Source: JAEMQF01 sp963791595 (GTDB lineage Bacteria > Pseudomonadota > Gammaproteobacteria > Burkholderiales > Burkholderiaceae_C). From it: 64,000 nucleotides of DNA. Below the pieces are notes generated by a model, which was not told where the DNA came from, made no database searches, and worked only from the letters and a program-made list of their open reading frames with translations. The stretch covers positions 248,001 through 312,000 of the forward strand of contig CAWBTF010000014.1 of NCBI GenBank assembly GCA_963791595.1, written 5' to 3'. Positions 55,327 through 63,461 of the stretch are shown here, piece after piece. Position 1 is the stretch's first letter, and every line of letters starts with the position of its first letter. Position numbers and translations under genes: made by a program.

Positions 55327-55905
55327 ATGAACGACCAGATTTTCGAGACCGTCGTGACCAGTCTTTCCGAAGACGGCACGCCGCATGTCGCGCCGATGGG
55401 CGTGCGCTACCAGGACGGCCTGGTGGTGCTGATGCCGTTCAAGCCGTCGACGACGCTCGCCAACGTGCTCGCCAGCGGCCACGCGGTGCTCAACCTCGTC
55501 ACCGACTCGCGTGTCTTTGCCGGCTGCGTGACCGGCCGGCGCGACTGGCCCACTGTTCCCACCGAAGGCATCCCCGGCGTGCGCCTGGCGTGTGCGCTCG
55601 GCCATGTGGAGTTGCGCCTGACGCTGCATGTGGACGACCCGCAGCGCCCGGTGCTGCGCATGACGCGCCTGTTCGAAGTGGCGCACGCGCCTTTCATCGG
55701 CCTGAACCGCGCGCAGGCGGCAGTGCTCGAAGGCGCGGTACTGGTGAGTCGCTTGCAGATGCTGCCGCCCGAAAAAGTGGACGCCGAAATGGCCTACCTG
55801 CAAATCGCGATCGATAAGACCGCGGGGCCCGAGGAACACGAGGCCTGGGGCTGGCTGCGCGAGGCAGTCGCGCGGCATCGTGCGGCGCCTGGAGCGCCGG
55901 CATGA
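55327..55905 (+). CDS. DUF447 flavin-binding split-barrel protein
   Basis: 192 residues. FETVVTSLSEDGTPHVAPMGVRYQDG and ALNLVTDSRVFAG-like sequence fit the FMN-binding split barrel of the DUF447 family, shared by methanogens and H4MPT-using bacteria. It starts two bases after the DHPS-like stop and overlaps the MfnB-like gene by four bases, so it is part of this operon. The reaction is unknown; a redox step in cofactor synthesis is plausible. Confidence 0.85.
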   Translation: MNDQIFETVVTSLSEDGTPHVAPMGVRYQDGLVVLMPFKPSTTLANVLASGHAVLNLVTDSRVFAGCVTGRRDWPTVPTEGIPGVRLACALGHVELRLTLHVDDPQRPVLRMTRLFEVAHAPFIGLNRAQAAVLEGAVLVSRLQMLPPEKVDAEMAYLQIAIDKTAGPEEHEAWGWLREAVARHRAAPGAPA

Positions 55906-56600
55906 AGCTGCTGATCAGCGTACGCGACAGCGACGAAGCGCTGCTCGCGGCGCGCGGCGGCGCCGATTTCATCGACCTGAAAGAGCCCGGCGCAGGCGCG
56001 CTCGGTGGCCTGCCGGTGGCGACGATTCGCACAGTCGTCGCTTCACTGCGCGCGGCGGACGTCGCGTTGCCCATCAGCGCGACGATCGGCGACTTGCCGA
56101 TGCAGGCGCTGGCCGAGATTCGCGCGCGGGTCGACGCAGTAGCGGCGTGCGGCGTCGATTACGTGAAGGTCGGCGTGACGCGCGAGCCCGGCGCCGCCGC
56201 GGTGCTGGATGCCAGCTGGCGGCCTGCAGGCCACAGCGTGGTGCCGGTGTTCATTGCCGACCTCGGGCTGGATTTCGAGTTGATCGAACATGCGGCGGCG
56301 CTGCGCTTTCCTGCGCTGATGGTGGACACCGCGAACAAGATCGCTGGCAGCTTGTTCGAGCTGACACCCATCGACGAGCTGCGAAAGTTCGTCGACACGG
56401 CACGCGGCGCCGGCGCAATGGCCGGGCTGGCGGGTGCGCTGCGCATCGAGCATGCAGCCGCGCTCGCGTCGCTCGAGCCCGACTTCGTGGGGTTTCGCAG
56501 CGCCGTGTGCGCCGGCGCGCGCAGCAGCGCGCTCGATCCGCAGCGCTTGCATGCGCTCGCGACCGCACTGCGCGTACAGCCGCGCTCAGCGCTCGACGTC
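55902..56600 (+). CDS. mfnB: (5-formylfuran-3-yl)methyl phosphate synthase (MfnB-like), end uncertain
   Basis: About 230 residues of recognisable MfnB/DUF556: MKLLISVRDSDEALLAARGG, FIDLKEPGAGALGGL, VDYVKVGVTREPG and LMVDTANKIAGSLFE, a TIM barrel with Lys in the catalytic positions. It makes the furan ring of methanofuran/methylofuran from two glyceraldehyde 3-phosphates. Homology fades near 56590, yet the frame stays open to 57194, running opposite the whole MfnE-like gene. The end given is an estimate from family length. Confidence 0.82.
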
Positions 56601-57185
56601 GCGGAACTCGCCGAGCAGCAACGAGCGCATGTGCGCCAGCTCGGCGCGCTGAATCACATCGATCGCACAGGCGGCGCCGGCCGCTGCGCCGGCAAAACGT
56701 CGGTCCAGGATGCCGGCACCGCTGAGGTCGGCCAGGCTCGCGCCGAACGGCAGCTTGCAGGCCTTGACGATCACCAAGCGCTCCGCGTTCAGTTCGAGCG
56801 CCAGGTCGAGTGCCAGGCTGTCAGCGCTGACGTCCCAATTCGTGTCTTCACCGGGCTTGTCTTTGCACTTCGCGAACGGCAGCCACAGCGCGGTTGCGCC
56901 GCCGTGCAGCGCGTGGCGAATCTCGGCCTGGCTGGCGGCCAGACGCAAGCTCGGCGCCAGGCCGTGCGCCAGGTAGGCGCTTTGCGCCATCGCCAGCACC
57001 GCCATGTTGTGGGCGGCCAGGTCGTCGAAATGCCAATGCGCCTGGGCGCGGCGCACCTCGTCGGCAAAGGCCCCACCACCGCAGACGATCGTGACGCGCC
57101 CGCCGCCGAGCTTGGCGAGCAGCTCCAGCCACTCGGGCAAGAGCGGGTCGTTGTTCAGGCTGCCGCCGAGTTTGACGACCCACAT
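56586..57185 (-). CDS. mfnE: Amino-acid-kinase-fold protein, MfnE-like
   Basis: 199 residues from ATG 57183-57185. MWVVKLGGSL, TIVCGGGAFADEVRRAQ and DWDVSADSLALDLA-like sequence (NWDVSADSLALDLALELNAE) are the amino-acid-kinase fold. Archaeal MfnE phosphorylates the aminomethyl-furan phosphate in methanofuran synthesis. It starts within the stop of the MfnF-like gene (TGATG), giving a two-gene minus operon. Confidence 0.85.
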   Translation of the reverse strand: MWVVKLGGSLNNDPLLPEWLELLAKLGGGRVTIVCGGGAFADEVRRAQAHWHFDDLAAHNMAVLAMAQSAYLAHGLAPSLRLAASQAEIRHALHGGATALWLPFAKCKDKPGEDTNWDVSADSLALDLALELNAERLVIVKACKLPFGASLADLSGAGILDRRFAGAAAGAACAIDVIQRAELAHMRSLLLGEFRDVER

Positions 57186-58277
57186 CAGTCGTGATCCTTC
57201 TCGAAGAGTGCGGCCACCGCAACGCTGGGCGCGCACACCCGCGCCCAGGCGGTGGTGCCAGGCGGTGCCTGCGGTGCGATGCGCGCGAAATGGGACGCGT
57301 AGTCAATGTGCCGCCAGCCGTCAGGCAACAGTTCCGGCACGAGAAACGACCCGCAGCCGGCGCTCACCAGCAGCGCCGGGCTTTGCAACGAATGCGCGGC
57401 GAGAACGCGCTGCAACTGGTCGCGCAATTGATCGAGCTGCGCGCTGCGCCAGACGCGGGCGAACCAATGCCACTGCGCGAGCGGTGCGTCGCGCGCGTCC
57501 AGGCCGATCATTCGCGCCAGCCGCGAGCAACTGCCGGCTTCGTCTTTCGGGCCGTTGTCGGCGCTCGGGTGTTGGTCGTGCGCCGGGTCGAGTTCGCCGG
57601 TGAGGCGATACACATCGGCGGTGGTGGCGAAGAATTCGTTCATCACGTTCAGTTCGACTTCGCGCGGCGTGTCCTCGCCGATGCCGCAAGCGCGGCGCCA
57701 CGCGATGCGCCGCGCCAGCGCGCACAGCGGTGTGCGCACCACCCCTTGGTAGACGAGCTCACTGCGCTCCAGGCGCAGCGCGTCGCTGCGGCTCGCGGTG
57801 AGCACGCGGCCGTGGCGGAATGCGATCAGGTCGGTGGTGGTGCTGCCGATGTCGACGAACACCCCCTGCTCGCCGTCGAGCAGGCAGGCGGCGTGACGCG
57901 CCGTGGCGAGCCAGTTCGCCGACGCGATGTGTGACCACGCGGCGCTGGCCTGCGAGACACTGCACCACGGCGCGTCACCCGCAAAGAAGCGCGGTTCCGG
58001 CAGGGCGCGGGCTAGCAGCTGCGCGATGCGCTGCACGCCGTCTTCGCGGTGCGCGAAGGCGTCGACCATCTCGCCCGTCATCGTCACCGCGTGGCGGTAT
58101 TCGTGCAGCGCCGGGCCAGCGGGAACGCGCAGCGTCCAGCACGAGTTCCAACTCGCCCAGGCCCTTCCACAGCGGGCACGGCCACTGCGCGGCGTCGTGC
58201 ACGACGCCGCGCCGCAGCAGCGCGGCCTTGACGTGGGCGCCGCCGATGTCCCAGCCGATCACGCCGCGCTCAGCCAT
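57185..58277 (-). CDS. mfnF: Hydantoinase/ASKHA-like H4MPT-linked C1 protein, MfnF-like, one frameshift
   Basis: About 364 codons from ATG 58275-58277. ASKHA-type phosphate motifs: VIGWDIGGAHVKAALL at the start and GVFVDIGSTTTDLIAFRHG in the middle; LVSAGCGSFLVPELL near the end. One base change near 58115 separates ARSRWPGA from LHEYRHAVTMTGEMVDAF. Archaeal MfnF couples the furan-methylamine diphosphate to the (glutamyl)tyramine arm. It is divergent from the HisA-like gene by ~150 bp. Confidence 0.85.
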
Positions 58278-58426
58278 GCCGGCCTTCGTGCGCCAGCAGT
58301 CCATCGACCTCGCAGCAGCCCCGCCAGGCAGCGTGCGCGTCAATGCGCACGTTCGCCGCGCCGCGCTTGCTGACATACTCGCGCTCGCCCGATCCCGCGC
58401 GCCCTGCCCGCCGCCCCTGCCCCACC

Positions 58427-59131
58427 ATGTTGTTGATCCCCGTCGTCGACCTGATGCGCGGCCAGGTCGTTCGCGCCGTGCGCGGCAACCGCGACGCATA
58501 CCGGCCGATCGTCTCGGCGCTCTGCGAAGGCAGCGATCCGGTGCGCGTGGCGCGCGCGCTGTGCGCGCATTGCGCCGCGACGCAACTGTACGTCGCCGAC
58601 TTGGATGCGCTGACCGGCGGCGTGGCGCAGGCCGATGTCTTGCGTGGCATTCTTGAAGCGCTTCCCGACATTGAACTCTGGCTCGACGCCGGTTTCGCGC
58701 AAGCGCCCGACGCGCACGCGCTGCTGAAACGCATCGGCCCCGTGGCGCAGCGCATCGTGCCGGTGTTCGGCAGCGAGTCGCTGCGCTCGCGCGCCGCCCT
58801 GCAAGCTTGTGTCGCCGCGCCGCGCCGTGCCATCTTGTCGCTCGACCGGCGCGATGGCGAGAGGCTCGACGTGGCCGGCTGCTGGGACTGCCCCGAACTC
58901 TGGCCGCAACGAGTGATCGTGATGACGCTGGAACGCGTGGGTGCGGCCAGCGGGCCGGACCTGGAGACACTGCTTGACACCGCGGCGCGCGCGCCTGGCG
59001 TACAGCTCATCGGTGCCGGCGGCGTGCGCGACGCTGCCGACCTGGACCGCGCGCGCAACGCCGGCGCGCACGCCTGGCTGGTTGCGAGCGCGTTGCACGA
59101 TGGCCGCCTGGCGCCGGTTCGCCGGCCATGA
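58427..59131 (+). CDS. HisA/HisF-like TIM-barrel protein of the H4MPT island
   Basis: 234 residues. LLIPVVDLMRGQVVRAVRGN, TQLYVADLDALTGG and LIGAGGVRDAADLDRARNAG resemble HisA (ProFAR isomerase), but the island context and divergent sequence show it is the C1-linked paralog known from methylotrophs. Its substrate is unknown; an isomerisation of a ribosylated or furan intermediate is possible. There is no his gene nearby. Confidence 0.85.
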   Translation: MLLIPVVDLMRGQVVRAVRGNRDAYRPIVSALCEGSDPVRVARALCAHCAATQLYVADLDALTGGVAQADVLRGILEALPDIELWLDAGFAQAPDAHALLKRIGPVAQRIVPVFGSESLRSRAALQACVAAPRRAILSLDRRDGERLDVAGCWDCPELWPQRVIVMTLERVGAASGPDLETLLDTAARAPGVQLIGAGGVRDAADLDRARNAGAHAWLVASALHDGRLAPVRRP

Positions 59132-59318
59132 ATCGATGCAGGAAGTGATGCCATTGCCTTCAGAGCATCATGTTTCGTGCCAACCGCGCGAATGCCCTGC
59201 GCAGCGCGGCGCAGCGCAGCGCTCGGCCGATATCGCCCGGCCGGAATTGGCACACTCTGTGGCAGCTTTGACGGCGCCGGGCCGGCGCGCCAGGCCGGCC
59301 CGCGGCGCGCATCGGCAG

Positions 59319-59333
59319 TGGCACATCGCTTGC
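59319..59333 (+). promoter_or_regulatory. Candidate sigma-54 promoter upstream of fhcB
   Basis: TGGCAC-ATCGC-TTGC is an exact match to the -24/-12 core with GG and GC twelve bases apart. It lies 14 bp before the first fhcB ATG, giving a very short leader. A sigma-54 activator is encoded at 50584. Chance occurrence is possible. Confidence 0.4.
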
Positions 59334-59347
59334 GTCACGCTGCTTCG

Positions 59348-60778
59348 ATGATGAATCCCGACGTGGCCACCCAGGCCGACCCAGGTCAGGCGAGCCCTTG
59401 GACCTGCCCGTTCTGCCCGCTGGCGTGCGACCATCTCGGCGTGAGTGCCGGCTTGTATCTCAACCCCCGGCCGCGGAGTACCACGTCCGCCCCCATGGCC
59501 CCGCAGGGGCCACTTCGTGACCCTTGGGGCGAGCAACTGTCTTCGGAGCGGCCGTGCGACAGTTGCTCAACCCACGAACCACCCACGCTGAACTCAGGCA
59601 ATTGCGAACGCGCGAGCCTGGCGTTGCGGCACTTCGCAGTCGAACCACCGGGGGCCCCGGGCGCGGTCGCGCGATGCAATGGCCAGCCCTGCGAGCTGCC
59701 CACTGGCATCGCCGCTGCCGCGCGCCTGCTGGCCGGGAGCCGCCAGCCCCTGTTCGCCGGGCTCGGCACGGACGTCGCCGGAGCCCGCGCGCTCTACCCG
59801 CTGGCCTGCGCGACCGGAGCGATCTGCGACGCCGCCGGCGGCGACGCGCTGATGCACGGCCTGCGCGCGCTGCAAGACCGCGGCCAGTTCACGACCACGC
59901 TCGCCGAAGTGCGCACCCGCGCCGACGTGATCGTCTTCATCGGCGGCTTGCCCGGTGCGCTGGCGCCGCTGACGGCGCAGCGCTGCGGCGTCGGCGAGAC
60001 GCAGGTCGCGCAGCGCCGCGTCGTGCTGCTCGGCGCAAACCCGGGCGACGCACAGCGGCTCGCGGAACTCGCCGCGCCCGGCTTGAACATCGAGTCGATC
60101 CCGCTTCACGGCGATCTGTTCGACAGCGTCGCGCTGCTCGCCGCGCTGGTCGCGATGCGCGCCGTGCACGCTGCGCCACCCGCCTTGTGTGCCCTTGCCC
60201 AGACCCTGCGCGCAGCGAAATACGCGGTGCTGATCGGCACCCCGGCGCGCTTGCCCGCACATGGCGGATTGCTGGTCGAGCGTGTGCATTCGCTCGTCAA
60301 CCAACTGAACCGCGACACGCGCGCCGCCGCGCTGTGGATCGGCGGCGGCAACGGCGCAGCCACGGCGAACCAGGTGTTCACCTGGTTGTCGGGCCTGCCG
60401 CTGCGCTCGCGCGCCGGGCCGCGCGGGCTGGAGCATGAACCGCTGGCTTTCGGCGCCGCCCGCCTGCTCGACGACGGCGCCGCCGATGCGTTGCTCTGGG
60501 TGTCGAGCTTCGACGCCGACCCGGGCTCAAACGCACCGCCGCAAACCGACTTGCCGTTGATCGTGCTTGGACCGCCCACTCTCGCTGCAACGTGCAGTCG
60601 ACCGGGCAGCGTGTTCATCGCCGTCGCGACGCCCGGGGTGGACGCCACCGGCCACGTGTTCCGCACCGACGGCACGGTGCTGATGCCGCTGCGCGCGCTG
60701 CGCGCGAGCACCTTGCCCAGCGTCGCGAGCGTCGCCCAGGGCATCCTGCACGCGCTGCAGCAGGAGCGCAGCGCGTGA
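59348..60778 (+). CDS. fhcB: Formyltransferase/hydrolase complex subunit B, with in-frame repeat
   Basis: 476 residues (ATG 59348 or 59351). It is homologous to formylmethanofuran dehydrogenase subunit B, with the N-terminal cluster TCPFCPLACDHLGV and later GLGTDVAGARALYPLAC, FIGGLPGALAPLTAQRCG and LWIGGGNGAATANQVFTW. In bacteria this subunit is structural and lacks redox activity. About 43 residues (from PRPRSTTSAPMAPQG to HEPPTLN, 59464-59592) interrupt it between GVSAGLYLN and SGNCERASLAL; they are the translation of repeat A. The frame is kept. Confidence 0.92.
   Translation: MMNPDVATQADPGQASPWTCPFCPLACDHLGVSAGLYLNPRPRSTTSAPMAPQGPLRDPWGEQLSSERPCDSCSTHEPPTLNSGNCERASLALRHFAVEPPGAPGAVARCNGQPCELPTGIAAAARLLAGSRQPLFAGLGTDVAGARALYPLACATGAICDAAGGDALMHGLRALQDRGQFTTTLAEVRTRADVIVFIGGLPGALAPLTAQRCGVGETQVAQRRVVLLGANPGDAQRLAELAAPGLNIESIPLHGDLFDSVALLAALVAMRAVHAAPPALCALAQTLRAAKYAVLIGTPARLPAHGGLLVERVHSLVNQLNRDTRAAALWIGGGNGAATANQVFTWLSGLPLRSRAGPRGLEHEPLAFGAARLLDDGAADALLWVSSFDADPGSNAPPQTDLPLIVLGPPTLAATCSRPGSVFIAVATPGVDATGHVFRTDGTVLMPLRALRASTLPSVASVAQGILHALQQERSA
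59461..59567. repeat. REP-like palindromic repeat A, copy 2 (inside fhcB)
   Basis: Same unit as 4099-4176: CCCCCGGCCGCGGAGTACC, a longer GC hairpin region (GCCCC/GGGGC), then GCAACTGTC (59532-59540) and GACAGTTGC (59558-59566) around TTCGGAGCGGCCGTGC. It is ~107 bp and sits in frame within a conserved gene. Confidence 0.9.
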
Positions 60779-62481
60779 GCAGCCTGCTGCTGCGCGGCGG
60801 GCGCGTCGTCGACCCGGCCAATCCCGAGTCCCCGCAACTGCGCGACCTCGCGGTACGCGACGGTCGGGTGGTCGAGCCGCTGCCGGAGGGTGGCGCCGGC
60901 GAACACTACGACGAAGTGGTCGACGCGAGCGGCTGCATCGTCATGGCCGGCGGCATCGACCTGCACACCCACATCGGCGGCGGCAAGGTGAATCTGGCGC
61001 GAATGTTGATGGTCGAAGACCACCGCTTGGGCGCCGAGCCGATCGCGCTGCCCGGCAATGCGCTCGAACTCGCGTCGTGCGGCGCCTGCGCGCCCGGCAC
61101 GCTCGCCACGGGTTACCGCTATGTGGAGATGGGCTACACGGCAGCATTCGAGCCGGCGATGGTGGCGAGCAACGCGCGCCATGCGCACATGGAAATGGGC
61201 GACGTTCCCGTGCTCGACCATGGCGCCTACGTGATGCTCGGCAACGACGAGCTGTTCCTGCAACTGCTGGCCGAGGGCGGGCCGCAGTCGCGCAACTTCG
61301 ACCAGTTGCGCGACTACACCGCGTGGACGATCAACGCTTCCAAGGCGATGGGCGTAAAGGTCGTGAACCCGGGTGGCATTTCGGCGTTCAAGTTCAACCA
61401 GCGCAAGCTCGACGTGAACGAGCCGCATGTGCATTGGCAGGTCACGCCGCGCCAGGTGCTGCACACGCTGGCACGCGCGCTGCACGAGCTGGGCGTCGCG
61501 CACCCGCTGCACATCCACGGCAGCAACCTCGGCGTGGCAGGCAACATCGAATCGACGCTGGAGACGATCGCCGCGCTCGAAGGCCTGCCGGCGCACCTGA
61601 CGCATGTGCAGTTTCACGCCTACGGCAACGAGGGCGCGAAGAAGTTCTCTTCCGCCGCGTCGCAGCTCGCCGAGGCGGTGAATGCGAATCCGCAGATCAG
61701 CATCGACGTCGGCCAGATCATGTTCGGCCAGACCGTTACCGCGTCGGGCGACACGATGCGCCAGCACGCGAATTCGAGCCTCGGCAGCCCACGCAAGTGG
61801 GTCGGCGCCGACATCGAAGGCATCGCAGGTTGCGGCGTCGTGCCGTTTCGCTACCGCGAGCAGAGCTATGTGAATGCGCTGCAATGGGCGATCGGGCTCG
61901 AGATCTTCCTGCTCGTGAACAACCCGTGGCAGGTGGTGCTGACGACGGACCATCCGAACGGCGGGCCATTCACGAGTTACCCGCATCTGATTCGCCTGTT
62001 GATGGAGCGCGACTTCCGCAACGAGCAGCTCGCCAAGCTGCACCCGGAGGTGGCGGCGAGCAGCGCGCTGCGCGGAATCGCGCGCGAGCTGACGCTGGAA
62101 GAGATCGCCGTGATGACCCGCGCCGCGCCGGCCAGGCTGCTCGGCCTGCGAAATCGCGGCCAGCTCGGCGTGGGCGCGGCGGCGGACATCGCGGTGTACC
62201 GCGACACGGTCAATCGCGAAGCGATGTTCACGACGCCGGAACATGTGTTCAAGGACGGCGTGCGCGTCGCGCGCGCGGGCAGAATCGTCGCCACGCCGGT
62301 GGGCGGCACGCATTTCACGACCCCGGGCTACGACCGCGCGATCGAGAAGACCTTGCGCCGGCATTGGCAGGCGCACGGTTCCATCCAGTTCGACAACGTC
62401 GCGATCAACAACGACGAGTTGTGTACGTGCTGCAACGGCGGCAAGCTGCTGCCGGCGGCGTGTTTTGGCGCTGAATCGTGA
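60775..62481 (+). CDS. fhcA: Formyltransferase/hydrolase complex subunit A
   Basis: 568 residues from GTG 60775, overlapping the fhcB stop (GTGA). It is an amidohydrolase-fold protein with the zinc motif GGIDLHTHIGGGKVNLARM (His64, His66), PLHIHGSNLGVAGN and TTDHPNGGPFTSYPHLIRLL. FhcA hydrolyses formyl-methylofuran to formate, the last step of formaldehyde oxidation. The C-terminus ends NDELCTCCNGGKLLPAACFG as in the family. Confidence 0.97.
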   Translation: MSSLLLRGGRVVDPANPESPQLRDLAVRDGRVVEPLPEGGAGEHYDEVVDASGCIVMAGGIDLHTHIGGGKVNLARMLMVEDHRLGAEPIALPGNALELASCGACAPGTLATGYRYVEMGYTAAFEPAMVASNARHAHMEMGDVPVLDHGAYVMLGNDELFLQLLAEGGPQSRNFDQLRDYTAWTINASKAMGVKVVNPGGISAFKFNQRKLDVNEPHVHWQVTPRQVLHTLARALHELGVAHPLHIHGSNLGVAGNIESTLETIAALEGLPAHLTHVQFHAYGNEGAKKFSSAASQLAEAVNANPQISIDVGQIMFGQTVTASGDTMRQHANSSLGSPRKWVGADIEGIAGCGVVPFRYREQSYVNALQWAIGLEIFLLVNNPWQVVLTTDHPNGGPFTSYPHLIRLLMERDFRNEQLAKLHPEVAASSALRGIARELTLEEIAVMTRAAPARLLGLRNRGQLGVGAAADIAVYRDTVNREAMFTTPEHVFKDGVRVARAGRIVATPVGGTHFTTPGYDRAIEKTLRRHWQAHGSIQFDNVAINNDELCTCCNGGKLLPAACFGAES

Positions 62482-62491
62482 GGCAGCGCGC

Positions 62492-63433
62492 ATGACGCAG
62501 GACCGCGCGACGACAGCCCCGATGCTGCGCAATGGCGTGAGCATCGACGACAGCTTCGCCGAGGCCTTTCCGATGAAGGCGACGCGCATCGTGATCACGG
62601 CGCACACCCTCGAATGGGCACGCCACGCCGCGGTCGCGGCGACCGGATTCGCGACCTCGGTGATCGCCTGCGGCTGCGAGGCCGGCATCGAACGAGAGAT
62701 TCCTGCCCCCGAGACGCCCGACGGTCGCCCGGGCATCGCCGTGCTGCTGTTCGCGATGTCGGGCAAGGAATTGGCGAAGCAGCTCGAGCGGCGCGTCGGC
62801 CAATGCGTCTTGACTTGCCCGACGACGGCCGTGTTTGCCGGCATCGATGAAGGCGAAGCGATTGCGCTCGGCAAGAACCTGCGCTTCTTCGGCGACGGAT
62901 GGCAGACCTCGAAGCTGATCGACGGCAAGCGCTACTGGCGCATTCCGGTGATGGACGGCGAGTTCGTCGCGCAGGAGTCGACCGCAGTGACCAAGGGCGT
63001 GGGCGGCGGCAACCTGCTGCTGCTGGCGCGCGACACCGACAGCGCGCTGGCCGCGGCGCAAAGCGCGGTCGGCGCGATGCGCCAACTGCGCGGCGTGGTC
63101 ATGCCGTTTCCCGGCGGTGTGGTGCGCTCCGGGTCGAAGGTCGGCTCGAAGTACCCGAGCCTGGGCGCGTCGACGAACGATGCGTTTTGCCCGAGTCTGC
63201 ACGGCTTGGTCGCGCACAGCGAACTCACGCTCGAGACGCGCTGCGTGCTGGAGATCGTGATCGACGGCCTGACGGAGAGCGACGTCGCCGCGGCGATGCG
63301 CGTCGGCATGCAGGCCGGCATCGAGCTCGGCGCGGCCGGCGGGTTGCTGCGCATTTCCGCAGGCAACTACGGCGGAAAGCTCGGGCCGTTTCACTTTCAC
63401 TTGCACCGACTGCTTGGGGGTTCGACGCCATGA
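62492..63433 (+). CDS. fhcD: Formylmethanofuran:H4MPT formyltransferase subunit
   Basis: 313 residues. NGVSIDDSFAEAFPMKATRI, GKRYWRIPVMDGEFVAQE and AGNYGGKLGPFHFHLHRLL mark the formyltransferase Ftr/FhcD. It moves the formyl group from formyl-H4MPT to methylofuran within the complex. It starts ten bases after fhcA. Confidence 0.97.
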   Translation: MTQDRATTAPMLRNGVSIDDSFAEAFPMKATRIVITAHTLEWARHAAVAATGFATSVIACGCEAGIEREIPAPETPDGRPGIAVLLFAMSGKELAKQLERRVGQCVLTCPTTAVFAGIDEGEAIALGKNLRFFGDGWQTSKLIDGKRYWRIPVMDGEFVAQESTAVTKGVGGGNLLLLARDTDSALAAAQSAVGAMRQLRGVVMPFPGGVVRSGSKVGSKYPSLGASTNDAFCPSLHGLVAHSELTLETRCVLEIVIDGLTESDVAAAMRVGMQAGIELGAAGGLLRISAGNYGGKLGPFHFHLHRLLGGSTP

Positions 63434-63461
63434 GCGGGTGCCCGGCGAACGAGGGGCGGGC

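Noticed and set aside
59243..59260. TGGCACACTCTGTGGC as another sigma-54 site
   Set aside because: The -12 half lacks TTGC, so only the site at 59319 fits the consensus.
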